Origin: Thermoleophilaceae bacterium
GTDB taxonomy: Bacteria > Actinomycetota > Thermoleophilia > Solirubrobacterales > Thermoleophilaceae
Assembly (NCBI GenBank): GCA_030447875.1
Contig: JAUJOA010000002.1
Location: forward strand, 1-64,000
Direction of reading: 5' to 3'
DNA length: 64,000 bases
Positions 20,518 to 29,841 of this stretch are shown here, one piece after another. The translations under genes were made by a program, and so were the position numbers. The first letter of the stretch is position 1. Every line of letters begins with the position of its first letter. The notes below the pieces were generated by a model that saw only the letters and a program-made list of their open reading frames with translations, did not search any database and was not told the DNA's origin.

Positions 20518-21744
20518 GTGGCCGATCGCTCGGTCGACTACCTGCTGATCGGTGGCGGGCTGGCCGCGGCCGCGTGCGCCCGCCGACTCCGGGAGGAGGG
20601 CGCCGATGGCTCGATCATGGTCGTGGGCCGCGAGCCGGACCCGCCGTACCACCGACCGCCGCTCTCGAAGGCCTACCTGCGTGGCACGCAGATGCGCGAG
20701 GACGCGCTCGTGCAGCCGGCGGGGTGGTGGCAGGATCACGAAGTGGAGCTGCTCACGCGTGCGAGCGTGATGAAGCTCGACCCATCGGAGCGGGTCGCGA
20801 AGCTGTCGACCAGGCGGGACGTTGGTTTCGGCAAGGCTCTGATCGCCACGGGCGCGAACGTTCGTCGCCTTCGCGTGGAGGGCGCCGACCTGGAGGGCAT
20901 CCACTACCTGCGCACGTTCGGCAACTCGGATGCGATCCGCGAGGACGCTGCCGACGCGGAGCGGATCGTCATGGTCGGCGGCAGCTACATCGGCACCGAG
21001 GTCGCCGCTTCGCTCACCGCGCTCGGCAAGAGCTGCGCGATCCTGATGCAGGAGGGCGTGACGCTCGACCGCCAGTTCGGCCCGGTGGTCGGTGGCTTCT
21101 TCCAAGCTGTGCTCGAGGAGCACGGGATCGAGGTTCGGGGCTCCGATGAGCTCGAGCGCTTCGAGGGCACTGACGGGCGCGTGACGAAGGTCGTCACGAA
21201 GCGGGGCGCAGAGCTTCCCTGCGAGTGCGTGGTCGTAGGGGTCGGCGTGGTGCCGGACGTCATGCTGGCCAAGGGGGCGGGACTCGACATCGGCGGGCTT
21301 GGCGGGGTCACGTGCTCGTCGCGGCTCGAGACATCGGTCCCCGGCATCTTCGCGGCAGGCGACATGGCCGAGTACGACTCGGTGATCCACGGCCAGCACA
21401 TGCGGATCGAGCACTGGGATGCGGCCGCGACGCAGGGCGAGACCGCCGCCCTCAACATGCTCGGCCGCGACGTGCCTCACGACGAGGTGCCGTATTTCTT
21501 CTCCGACCTGGCCGACTGGGTGTCGATGGAGTCGGTGGGCCCGGGTTCCGGCGAGGACGTGGTGCGCGGATCGCTCGAGGACGGTCGCTTCACGGCTTTC
21601 TACCTCGACCAGGGCCGCGTGACCGCCGCGCTGACCGTCGGGCGCTCGGATGACTTGGAGCACGCGCGGCGACTCATCCGAGAGGGCGCTCGGCCGGACC
21701 TCCGCGCGCTGGCGGATCCGGACTCGGACCTGTCCACGCTCTGA
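20518..21744 (+). CDS. NAD(P)/FAD-dependent oxidoreductase (ferredoxin-reductase-like)
   Basis: DYLLIGGGLAAAACARRLREEG, MVGGSYIGTEVAASL, GIFAAGDMAEY. Confidence 0.88.
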   Translation: MADRSVDYLLIGGGLAAAACARRLREEGADGSIMVVGREPDPPYHRPPLSKAYLRGTQMREDALVQPAGWWQDHEVELLTRASVMKLDPSERVAKLSTRRDVGFGKALIATGANVRRLRVEGADLEGIHYLRTFGNSDAIREDAADAERIVMVGGSYIGTEVAASLTALGKSCAILMQEGVTLDRQFGPVVGGFFQAVLEEHGIEVRGSDELERFEGTDGRVTKVVTKRGAELPCECVVVGVGVVPDVMLAKGAGLDIGGLGGVTCSSRLETSVPGIFAAGDMAEYDSVIHGQHMRIEHWDAAATQGETAALNMLGRDVPHDEVPYFFSDLADWVSMESVGPGSGEDVVRGSLEDGRFTAFYLDQGRVTAALTVGRSDDLEHARRLIREGARPDLRALADPDSDLSTL

Positions 21745-21872
21745 GGGCCGCCGTCCGAGTAGATCGACGACGAGAGTCGGTTAGTGAGCGACGCTATGGG
21801 CGCCGCGGAACCACGGCTTCGACATCCAGCGAGGGTCGACTAGCCGCTTGATGTAACGCTTCTCGCATGAGT

Positions 21873-21902
21873 GCAAATTGCCCGTATATGCGGGCATTTT
21901 GC
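21873..21902 (-). terminator. Hairpin downstream of tRNA-Gln
   Basis: gcaaattgcccg-tatatg-cgggcattttgc: 12-bp stem with one mismatch. Confidence 0.6.
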
Positions 21903-21943
21903 GCCATCTGACCAGTATCCTCTAGGTGTGAGGCGGGCGTGAG

Positions 21944-22014
21944 CTGCGGGACATGGATTCGAACCATGGCTTCCAGGGCCAGAACCTGGCGGGCTGCCTC
22001 TACCCCATCCCGCA
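21944..22014 (-). tRNA. tRNA-Gln (anticodon CTG)
   Basis: Minus strand TGCGGGA..TCCCGCA acceptor; CCAGG-TTCTGGC-CCTGG anticodon arm; CATGG-TTCGAAT-CCATG T-arm; discriminator G. Confidence 0.88.
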
Positions 22015-22035
22015 CCGAAGGCTGAGGATAAGCCA

Positions 22036-22863
22036 TTGGCCCACGAGCACCGAAGCAGCTCGTCCGGCTCGGCTGTGAGCCGCCGCTACGACTGGCAAGC
22101 CATTCGGACTTTCTATGAGGCCGGGCACTCGGTGCGGGAGTGCCAGGAGCGTTTTGGTTTCTCCAACGGCGCGTGGGATACCGCGGTGCGCCGAGGAGAC
22201 CTGGTCCCGCGAGCCGGTGGTGCCCCTAGGAGGCCACGCGGGACGACGCGCAGGGCTGTCGCCAGGCTGCTTGGGGATGGAAGGACCGTGGGTCAGATAG
22301 CGGCGGAGCTCGGCATCGCGGTGCCGACCGTCAGCTATCACGCTCGCAGACTGGGCGTCCCTCCTTCACTCAAGTGTGCTCGTCGATACAGCTGGTCAGA
22401 GGTCCAGCGCTACTACGACCAAGGGCACTCCATACGAGCCTGCTGCGAGCGCTTCGGGATGTCCTCTCAGACCTGGCACGAGGCGGCGAAACGGGGGGCA
22501 TTGACCTCGCGGCCGGCCGCCGCGCCGATCGAGACCTATCTCGCGAGCGGGCGGAGAGTGAATCGGCGCCATCTGAAGCTTCGGCTGATCAGTGCGGGAC
22601 TGAAAGCGCCTGCGTGCGAGCGGTGCGGGATCAGCGAATGGCTGGACGCGCCGCTGTCGCTGACGCTTCATCACGTGAATGGAGAACGCGACGACAACCA
22701 GCTCGAGAACCTCCAGATTCTGTGCCCCAACTGCCACAGCCAGACGCCAAACTTCGGAAGCCGCAACTCAAGGCGGCGCAATCAGACCATCAGGCTCCGT
22801 CGAGCGGGCGCGAAGCCCATCGGACCGACGCGGATGCTCCCGGTCGTCGGAAGCGCCCAGTGA
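22036..22863 (+). CDS. HNH endonuclease with duplicated HTH-like N-terminal module
   Basis: CERCGISEW...LTLHHVNGERDDNQLENLQILCPNCHSQT; TTG start. Confidence 0.8.
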   Translation: MAHEHRSSSSGSAVSRRYDWQAIRTFYEAGHSVRECQERFGFSNGAWDTAVRRGDLVPRAGGAPRRPRGTTRRAVARLLGDGRTVGQIAAELGIAVPTVSYHARRLGVPPSLKCARRYSWSEVQRYYDQGHSIRACCERFGMSSQTWHEAAKRGALTSRPAAAPIETYLASGRRVNRRHLKLRLISAGLKAPACERCGISEWLDAPLSLTLHHVNGERDDNQLENLQILCPNCHSQTPNFGSRNSRRRNQTIRLRRAGAKPIGPTRMLPVVGSAQ

Positions 22864-22882
22864 CGCTGAGGACCGTCTCGTC

Positions 22883-24682
22883 CTACGCCGCCTGCTCCGC
22901 CCAGTCGCCGTAGAGGCGCGCGTAGTGGCCTTCCGCCTCCAGCAGCTCGTCATGGGTGCCCTGCTCGACGATCTGGCCTGAGTCGAGCACCACGATCCGT
23001 CCGGCGCCGCGGATCGTGGACAGCCGATGGGCGATCACGATCGCCGTGCGCCCGGCCAGCAGCCGGCGAAGACCCTGCTCGATCCGCGCCTCGGTCTGGA
23101 CGTCCACGTTCGACGTGGCCTCGTCGAGGACGAGGATCCGCGGATCGGCCGCGGCCGCGCGCGCGAACGCGACGAGCTGGCGCTGACCGGCGGACAGGTG
23201 CCCGCCGCGCTCGCCGACCTCCGTGTCGTATCCGGCGGGCAGTCTCGAGATGAACTCGTCCGCCCCGACCGCGGCCGCCGCGGCGCGCACCTCCTCGTCC
23301 GTCGCATCCGGCCGGCCGAAGGCGATGTTCTCCCGGATCGTGCCCGAGAAGAGAAAGCCCTCCTGGGGCACGAGGCCGAGCTGTGAGCGAAGCGACCCCT
23401 CGGTCACGTCGCGCAGGTCATGGCCGTCCACGAGCACCCGTCCACGCGTCGGGTCGTAGAAGCGCGCCACCAGCTTGGCGAGCGTCGACTTGCCGGCCCC
23501 CGTCGCCCCGACGAGCGCCAGGGTCTGGCCGGGGGGGACGCTCAGGTCGACACCGCGCAGCGCCCAGTCACGCCCGTCCGGGCCGCCGTAGGAGAACGAG
23601 ACGTCCTCGAAGCGGATCTCGCCACGCACGGCGGGGAGCGTCCGGGCGTCCGGGCTCTCGGCCAGATCGGGCTCCTCGTCGAGCAGCTCGAACACCTTGT
23701 CGAGCGCCGCCATACCGGCCTGATAGGTCGTGTACAGCTGCGAGAGCTGCTGTATCGGGTCGAAGAAGGTCTGAAGGTAGAAGACGAACGAGGCGAGGAC
23801 GCCGAGCGTGACCCCGCCGCTCCCCACGCGGCTCCCGCCATAGAGCAGAATCACGGCGGTCGCCACCGCCGTCAGCAGCTCCACGCCGGGAAAGTAGGCG
23901 GCGTTCAGGTTCACCGTCCGCATGTTCGCCTCGCGGTTCTCCTCGTTCAGCTGTGCGAAGTGCTTCTTGTGGCGGTCCTCCTGTCCGAACGCACGCACGA
24001 TCCGGATGCCCGAGAGGGTCTCCTGAAGGTAGGCGGTCACGGCGGCGATTCGCTCGCGCGTCAGCCGGTAGGCGCCGGTCGAGGCGAGCCGGAAGGCGAT
24101 GCTGGCCACGGCGAGGATCGGAAACGTCAGGAATGCCACGAGCGCGAGCTTCGGGTCGAGGTAGACGAGGATCGCCGCCACGCCGACGAGCGTCAGCGTC
24201 GAGGAGAAGAGCGTGACCACCCCGTCGGTGACCAGTTGGTCGAGTGCCTGCACGTCGTTCGTCATCCGCGAGATGAGCACGCCTGCCTTGTTGCGCGAGT
24301 AGAACCCGATCGAGAGGCGCTGCAGGTGCTCGAAGATCCGGCTGCGGAGATCCTGAAGCGCCCGCTGGCCGACCCAGTTGACGAGGTAGGTCTGGAGATA
24401 CGTAGCCCCCCAGTTGAGGAGCGCGGCTACCAGGAACGCGATAACGACCACGGTCAGCGCGTCAAAGTCCCGCTGGTCGATGCCCTCGTCGATGGCGCGC
24501 CCGGCGAGGTAGGGCGGCGCCAGCGCAGCCCCGGTCGCCACGACCAAGGCGACGAACATGAGGATCACCCGCCCGCGATAGGGCCGAAGAAGCTCCAAAA
24601 GGCCCTTCAGCTTCCGCGCGCGCTGATCCTCTCCCCGCAGGAGCCTCCAGCCCGATCGCAGCCGCGCGCCCAGGCCGCTCAC
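22883..24682 (-). CDS. ABC transporter, fused permease/ATPase (exporter half)
   Basis: LVGATGAGKSTLAKLVARFYDPTRG, LSAGQRQLVAFARAAAADPRILVLDEATSNVD. Confidence 0.92.
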   Translation of the reverse strand: MSGLGARLRSGWRLLRGEDQRARKLKGLLELLRPYRGRVILMFVALVVATGAALAPPYLAGRAIDEGIDQRDFDALTVVVIAFLVAALLNWGATYLQTYLVNWVGQRALQDLRSRIFEHLQRLSIGFYSRNKAGVLISRMTNDVQALDQLVTDGVVTLFSSTLTLVGVAAILVYLDPKLALVAFLTFPILAVASIAFRLASTGAYRLTRERIAAVTAYLQETLSGIRIVRAFGQEDRHKKHFAQLNEENREANMRTVNLNAAYFPGVELLTAVATAVILLYGGSRVGSGGVTLGVLASFVFYLQTFFDPIQQLSQLYTTYQAGMAALDKVFELLDEEPDLAESPDARTLPAVRGEIRFEDVSFSYGGPDGRDWALRGVDLSVPPGQTLALVGATGAGKSTLAKLVARFYDPTRGRVLVDGHDLRDVTEGSLRSQLGLVPQEGFLFSGTIRENIAFGRPDATDEEVRAAAAAVGADEFISRLPAGYDTEVGERGGHLSAGQRQLVAFARAAAADPRILVLDEATSNVDVQTEARIEQGLRRLLAGRTAIVIAHRLSTIRGAGRIVVLDSGQIVEQGTHDELLEAEGHYARLYGDWAEQAA

Positions 24683-26439
24683 AGGCTCGCCGCCTCTCGC
24701 TCGGGCTCCGCCGCGACGGCCACCGGCGCCTCGGGCAGCCCGCTCTCCACGATCTCCCGGTAGAGGGACGAGCTCTCCATGAGCTCGTCGTGCGGCCCAT
24801 GCGCTGCCACACGGCCATCGTCGAGCACCACGATCTCGTCCGCCAGTGCGATCGTGGACAGCCGGTGGCCGATCACGAAGGTGGTGCGGTCCTTCATCAG
24901 CTCACGCAGCGAGCGCTTGATCTCGCTCTCCTTCGTGGCGTCGACGCTGGAGGTGGCGTCGTCGAGGATCAGGACGCGCGCGTCGCGAAGCAGCGCCCTG
25001 GCTATGGCGATGCGCTGGCGCTGACCTCCGGACAGCGTAAGCCCGCGCTCGCCGACGAGCGTGTCGTAGCCATCGCGTAGCGCGGCGATGAAGTCGTGCG
25101 CCCCCGCGCGGCGCGCGGCCGCCTCGACCTCCTCGTGGGTCGCATCCGGCCGTGAGTAGGCGATGTTCTCGCTCACCGGGGCCGAGAACAGGAAGGCGTC
25201 ATCGGAGACGAGCGCGATCTGCGACCGAAGCGCGACGAGATCGACGTCGCGTACGTCGACCCCGTCGATCAGGACCTGGCCCTCGACCGGGTCATAGAGC
25301 CGCGGCACGAGCGCGACCAGCGTCGTCTTGCCGGCGCCGGTGCCGCCGACGATGGCGACCGTCCGCCCCGGCTCCACCGTGAGGTCGACCCCGCGCAGCA
25401 CCGGATCGCCGCCCTCGTAGGCGGCCGTGACCTGCCTGAGCTCCACGCGCCCGGCGCCCGAGGGCAGCGGCCCGGCGCCCGCCGGCGCCGCGAGCTGCGG
25501 CTGGCGATCCAGGATCTCGAACACGCGCGCGCCTGAGGCCACCGCCCGCTGCGCCATCCCGAGCGCCACGCCGAGCATCCGAAGCGGCGAGACGAGCAGG
25601 ACCACGTACCCGTAGAAGGCGACGAACTCGCCGATCGAGATCGTCCCCCGGATCGCCTGCCGACCCCCGACGAGCAGCAGCGCCGCCAGGCCCAGGTTCG
25701 GCAGGAAGCCGATGAACGGGTTGTAGAACGCCCGCAACCGGGTCGACACCATCGACTGGTCGAACACGCGCGTGACGCGGTGGCGGAAGCGAGAGAGCTG
25801 TCGCGCCTCCTGGGCGAACGCCTTGACCACGCGGATGCCGGACACGTTCTCCTCGGCCTCCGCTGTCAGCTCGGCGATCCGCTGCTGCACCTCCTGGCTC
25901 GCGGGCCGATTGCGCTTGCCGTAGCGGAAGGCGGCCCAGATCACGAACGGGGTCGGGGCGAGGGCGACGGCGGCCAGCCCCGGGTTCACGAAGAGCATCA
26001 CCGCGGCCGCGATCGCGAGCGTGAGGAGCGACTGGAGGATGAAGATCAGCCCGTAGCCGAGGAAGAACCTGACCGACTGCAGGTCCACGGTCGAGCGCGA
26101 CATGAGCTGTCCGGTCTGCTGTGAGTCGAAGAAGGCGAGCTCGAGCGACTGAAGGTGCTCGTACATGCGGTTTCTCAGGTCGTACTCCACACCCAGCGAC
26201 ACGCGCCCCGCCACGAGGCGCCGAGCCACGCTGAAGACGAGCCGCAGGACCCCCGCGCCGAGGATCGCCGCGGTGAGCCCCCAAAGGCTCTCCCCGCGCT
26301 CGATCGAGTCGACGGTCCGGCCCACCAGGAAGGGGAGGAGCACGCCCATGCCGGTGGCGCAGGCGGCCAGCACGAAGGAGACGAGGACGCCTCGTCGGTA
26401 CGGCTTGAGGAATCCCAGTAGGCGCCAGAAGACTTTCAC
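24679..26439 (-). CDS. ABC transporter, fused permease/ATPase (exporter half)
   Basis: IVGGTGAGKTTLVALVPRLYDP, LSGGQRQRIAIARALLRDARVLILDDATSSVD. Confidence 0.92.
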   Translation of the reverse strand: MKVFWRLLGFLKPYRRGVLVSFVLAACATGMGVLLPFLVGRTVDSIERGESLWGLTAAILGAGVLRLVFSVARRLVAGRVSLGVEYDLRNRMYEHLQSLELAFFDSQQTGQLMSRSTVDLQSVRFFLGYGLIFILQSLLTLAIAAAVMLFVNPGLAAVALAPTPFVIWAAFRYGKRNRPASQEVQQRIAELTAEAEENVSGIRVVKAFAQEARQLSRFRHRVTRVFDQSMVSTRLRAFYNPFIGFLPNLGLAALLLVGGRQAIRGTISIGEFVAFYGYVVLLVSPLRMLGVALGMAQRAVASGARVFEILDRQPQLAAPAGAGPLPSGAGRVELRQVTAAYEGGDPVLRGVDLTVEPGRTVAIVGGTGAGKTTLVALVPRLYDPVEGQVLIDGVDVRDVDLVALRSQIALVSDDAFLFSAPVSENIAYSRPDATHEEVEAAARRAGAHDFIAALRDGYDTLVGERGLTLSGGQRQRIAIARALLRDARVLILDDATSSVDATKESEIKRSLRELMKDRTTFVIGHRLSTIALADEIVVLDDGRVAAHGPHDELMESSSLYREIVESGLPEAPVAVAAEPEREAASL

Positions 26440-26443
26440 TGCT

Positions 26444-26460
26444 CATTACTTTACGTAATG
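26444..26460. promoter_or_regulatory. AT-rich inverted repeat just upstream of the ABC exporter operon
   Basis: CATTAC-tttac-GTAATG; ABC start ATG at 26439 on the minus strand. Confidence 0.35.
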
Positions 26461-26930
26461 AAGTCCGAGCGGCTCCTCGACTCGATCAGCCGCGCTACCG
26501 CGTCGCGGCGGAAGTCGAAGATCCGCTCCAGATCCCGCCGGACGACGAGGAGATGCGCGAACGCCCCGATCAGGCCGAGCGGCAGCGCGTAACGCACCAC
26601 GTCGCGCATCAACGTGCCATCGCCATCCCGCTCGAACGAGTGGGTGTGGTGCCAGAGTCGGTAGGGGCCGCTGAGCTGGACGTCGGTGAAGCGTCGCCCA
26701 GGTTCCCACGCCTCTATCCGTGTCCGCCAGCTCACGGGGACGCCGTGGAGTCGCAGCCTGTACTCGATGAGCGTGCCGGACCGCATCTCGATCGGTCCCG
26801 GGGTGATCACTCTGAAGCGCAGCCACGGCGGCGTGATGGCCTCCAGGTTCATCGCGTCCGCGAAGAGCTCGAACGACTGGTCCGGAGGCGTCGGCAGGTG
26901 CTGCCGCCGCTCGAGCTTGTGGTGGCGCAT
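26451..26930 (-). CDS. SRPBCC/START-fold family protein
   Basis: PTPPDQSFELFADAMNLEAITPPWLRFRVITPGPIEMRSGTLIEYRLRLHGVPVSWRTRIEAWEPGRRFTDVQ; start trimmed to ATG 26930. Confidence 0.8.
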   Translation of the reverse strand: MRHHKLERRQHLPTPPDQSFELFADAMNLEAITPPWLRFRVITPGPIEMRSGTLIEYRLRLHGVPVSWRTRIEAWEPGRRFTDVQLSGPYRLWHHTHSFERDGDGTLMRDVVRYALPLGLIGAFAHLLVVRRDLERIFDFRRDAVARLIESRSRSDFIT

Positions 26931-27106
26931 GGAGTGGTTACGCGTTTGCGGTCCTCGGTGGCCCAGTGCGAGCCGTCGTGCGCGCCACCTACTACATCGC
27001 ACTCCGGGTGAGCTTTCGCCGCTCAAAGCTCTGCAAAGCCGCCAGACCTCCCGCGAACTCTGCACAGCCGCCGATCGTGATCAGCAGACCTGAGCCCCCA
27101 CTCACT

Positions 27107-28744
27107 ATGAGAACCAAGACAATCAAGGCCCTGGCGGTCTCGCTGGCGCTCGCGGTTGCTCCGGCCCTGGCCGCCTGTGGCGAAAGGGAGCCGACCAGCG
27201 GCGGCCCAGCGTCCATCACGATCGGCCTGTCCGCCCAGCCCGATGCCCTCGATCCGGCGCTCAGCTACGCCCCGGAGGCATGGGAGTCGCTCTGGCTCGT
27301 CTACACCCCGCTTCTCACCTACCGCCACGCGGAGGGCGAGGCGGGGACCGAGCTCATCCCGGGCCTCGCCGAGGACCTGCCGACGATCTCCGACGACGGC
27401 AAGACCTACACGCTTCGGTTGCGTGAGGGGCTCGAGTACTCGGACGGCACGCCGGTCAAGGCGAGCGACTTCGAGCACGCGATTCAGCGCGTCCTGAACC
27501 TGGAGTCGCCCGGCACGCCGTTTTTCACCGGCATCGTCGGGGCCGAGGACTACGTCGAGCGTGGCAAGCCGAAGGCGGACATCGAGGGCATCGAAACCGA
27601 CGACGACACCGGGGAGATCACGATCACCCTGACGAAGCCCGACGGCACCTTCTCGAACGTGCTGGCCATGAACTTCGCGGGGCTGGTGCCGGGCGACACG
27701 CCCTTCGAGGACCTGACGAAGACACCGCCGCCGGGGGTCGGGCCGTACGAGCTGACCGACTCGGAGCCCAACCGCGAGTTCGTGCTCGAGCGCAACGACT
27801 CATTCGACCTTCCCGGTATCCCGCGCGGACAGATCGATCGGATCACCGCGACGATCGTCAAGGACCCCCGCCGCGCCACCGAGGACGTGATCTCCGGCCG
27901 GCTCGACTACATCGTGGATCCGCCGGTTCCCGACCAGCTCGCCGAGGTCCGGGAGCGCTACGGCGACCGCTTCAAGGAGTTCACGACGATCTCGACCTAC
28001 TACTTCTTCCTGAACTCGCGCATCGAGCCGTTCGATGACCCGAAGGTCCGCGAGGCGGTGAACTACGCGATCGACAAGCGCGCGATCGCGCGGTTGTTCG
28101 GCGGCCTCATGGCGCCCACCTGCAACTTCTTCCCGCCCGGCCTTCCCGGCTATCAGCGCCTCGACCCGTGTCCCTGGGGCGATCCGAACGCGGCTCCGGA
28201 CCAGGAGCGCGCGCGCGAGCTGATCCGGGAGGCGGGCGCCGAGGGGGCGGAGGTGACGGTCTGGGGCAACAACGAGCCGGAGCCCGAGCGCGTGACCGAG
28301 TACTACGCCGACGTGCTCAACCAGATCGGACTGGACGCGAAGCCGAAGGTGATCGACTCCAGTGTCTACTTCCAGACGGTGGGTAACGAGAGGACCGAGG
28401 CCCAGACCGGGTTCGCCAACTTCTTCCAGGACTTCCCGCACCCGGCGAACTTCATGACCGTCGTGGACGGCGACGCGATCCAGCCGACCAACAACTCGAA
28501 CTTCGGGAACGTCGACGATCCGGAGATCAACGCGGGCATCGATCGGCTGAGCAAGGAGCCCGACCTCAGGGCGGTAAAGGACCAGTGGGCGCAGCTCGAT
28601 CGCCAGCTCGTCGAGGACGCCTGGCTCGCCCCCTACGGCAACCGCATGCTGACCACCTTCATGTCAGAGCGGATGGACTTCGATCGCTGCTCGCTTGTCC
28701 ACCCCCTCTACCAGAACGACTACACGAGCTTCTGCCTCAAGTAG
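27107..28744 (+). CDS. Peptide/solute ABC transporter substrate-binding lipoprotein
   Basis: Lipobox ALAAC; SBP_bac_5 features SYAPEAWESLWLVYTPLLTY, YALNLA-like VNYAIDKRAIARLFGG. Confidence 0.9.
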   Translation: MRTKTIKALAVSLALAVAPALAACGEREPTSGGPASITIGLSAQPDALDPALSYAPEAWESLWLVYTPLLTYRHAEGEAGTELIPGLAEDLPTISDDGKTYTLRLREGLEYSDGTPVKASDFEHAIQRVLNLESPGTPFFTGIVGAEDYVERGKPKADIEGIETDDDTGEITITLTKPDGTFSNVLAMNFAGLVPGDTPFEDLTKTPPPGVGPYELTDSEPNREFVLERNDSFDLPGIPRGQIDRITATIVKDPRRATEDVISGRLDYIVDPPVPDQLAEVRERYGDRFKEFTTISTYYFFLNSRIEPFDDPKVREAVNYAIDKRAIARLFGGLMAPTCNFFPPGLPGYQRLDPCPWGDPNAAPDQERARELIREAGAEGAEVTVWGNNEPEPERVTEYYADVLNQIGLDAKPKVIDSSVYFQTVGNERTEAQTGFANFFQDFPHPANFMTVVDGDAIQPTNNSNFGNVDDPEINAGIDRLSKEPDLRAVKDQWAQLDRQLVEDAWLAPYGNRMLTTFMSERMDFDRCSLVHPLYQNDYTSFCLK

Positions 28745-28798
28745 TCGGAGGACCAGGTCCCGCATGAGCGCCTCCTCGCGATCGATCGGCGAGCGGCG

Positions 28799-29836
28799 AT
28801 GACCGCGTGGACCTCGTCCGCGCCGCCGGAGGCACTGCCGAGCACACCGCAGGAGGTCAGGGTCGACCCAGTCCCCCCGCCGGTTCCGCCCGTCGGGGTT
28901 CGGCGCCTGCTGAGAAGCCGCCTGGTGATCGCATCGGCGGTCGCCCTCGGCCTACTCGTGGCGGCCTGCATCGCGGCTCCGCTCTGGGCGGCCGCGGTGG
29001 CGGGCACCAGCCCGGAGCGAACCAACGCCTCGCCGGACGACACGGTCGTGGTCGACGGCGAGGAGCGCAGCGTGCTGGCGGACGACGGTCGACCGATCGG
29101 CCCGACCTGGGGCCGGCGTTTCTTCCTGGGCGCCGACGACGAGGGGCGCGACGTGATGGTGCGGCTCCTCTACGGCGGCCGCGCTTCGCTTGCGATCGGC
29201 ATCGGGGCGGCGCTCCTCACCGCGCTCCTGGCAGTGCCGCTCGGGCTCGTCGCCGGCTACCTCCGGGGGCCGATCGACGCCGTGGTCACCTGGGCGCTCG
29301 ACGTGATCTGGGCGTTCCCCGTAGTGCTCCTGGGCGTCGCGCTCGGCGTTGCCCTCGCGCTGGGGGGACTGAAGATCGGGCCGATCGAGATAGCCGGCGG
29401 CTCGCGCCTGATCCCGCTGCTCGTGATCGCCGTCGTCTACATCCCGTACATGGCGCGGCCGATTCGTGCCCAGGTGCGTTCGCTCGCCGAGCGCGAGTTC
29501 GTGGAAGCGGCGCGCGCCCAGGGAGCTGGCCCCGTCCGGATCATGGTCGCGGAGCTCCTGCCGAACCTCACCTCCACGATCGTCGCGCTGGTGCCCCTGC
29601 TCATGGCGAACGCCATCCTGCTGGAGGCGGCGCTCTCGTTCCTCGGAGCGGGCGTCCAACCGCCCGACCCCTCCTTGGGCACGATGCTGCGCGACGGGAT
29701 CGAGCGACTGACGACAGCTCCGCACGCCACTCTGGTGCCCGGATTAGCGCTCGTGGCCGCGGTGCTCTCGATCAATCTCCTCGGCGACGGTGTGCGCGAG
29801 GCCCTGGAAGGCGATGCCGTGGCGGACGGCTCCTGA
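28799..29836 (+). CDS. Peptide ABC transporter permease (DppC type)
   Basis: LGADDEGRDVMVRLLYGGRASLAIG, EFVEAARAQGAGPVRIMVAELLPN. Confidence 0.9.
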   Translation: MTAWTSSAPPEALPSTPQEVRVDPVPPPVPPVGVRRLLRSRLVIASAVALGLLVAACIAAPLWAAAVAGTSPERTNASPDDTVVVDGEERSVLADDGRPIGPTWGRRFFLGADDEGRDVMVRLLYGGRASLAIGIGAALLTALLAVPLGLVAGYLRGPIDAVVTWALDVIWAFPVVLLGVALGVALALGGLKIGPIEIAGGSRLIPLLVIAVVYIPYMARPIRAQVRSLAEREFVEAARAQGAGPVRIMVAELLPNLTSTIVALVPLLMANAILLEAALSFLGAGVQPPDPSLGTMLRDGIERLTTAPHATLVPGLALVAAVLSINLLGDGVREALEGDAVADGS

Positions 29837-29841
29837 GCCTG

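Noticed and set aside
19915-21663. 582-aa minus-strand ORF opposite trkA and the FAD oxidoreductase gene
   Set aside because: Composition (His/Arg/Asp-rich) is typical of antisense translation of GC-rich genes; both plus-strand genes have clear motifs.
21794-22036. 80-aa minus-strand ORF covering tRNA-Gln
   Set aside because: It spans the tRNA and its terminator, so it is very unlikely to be coding.
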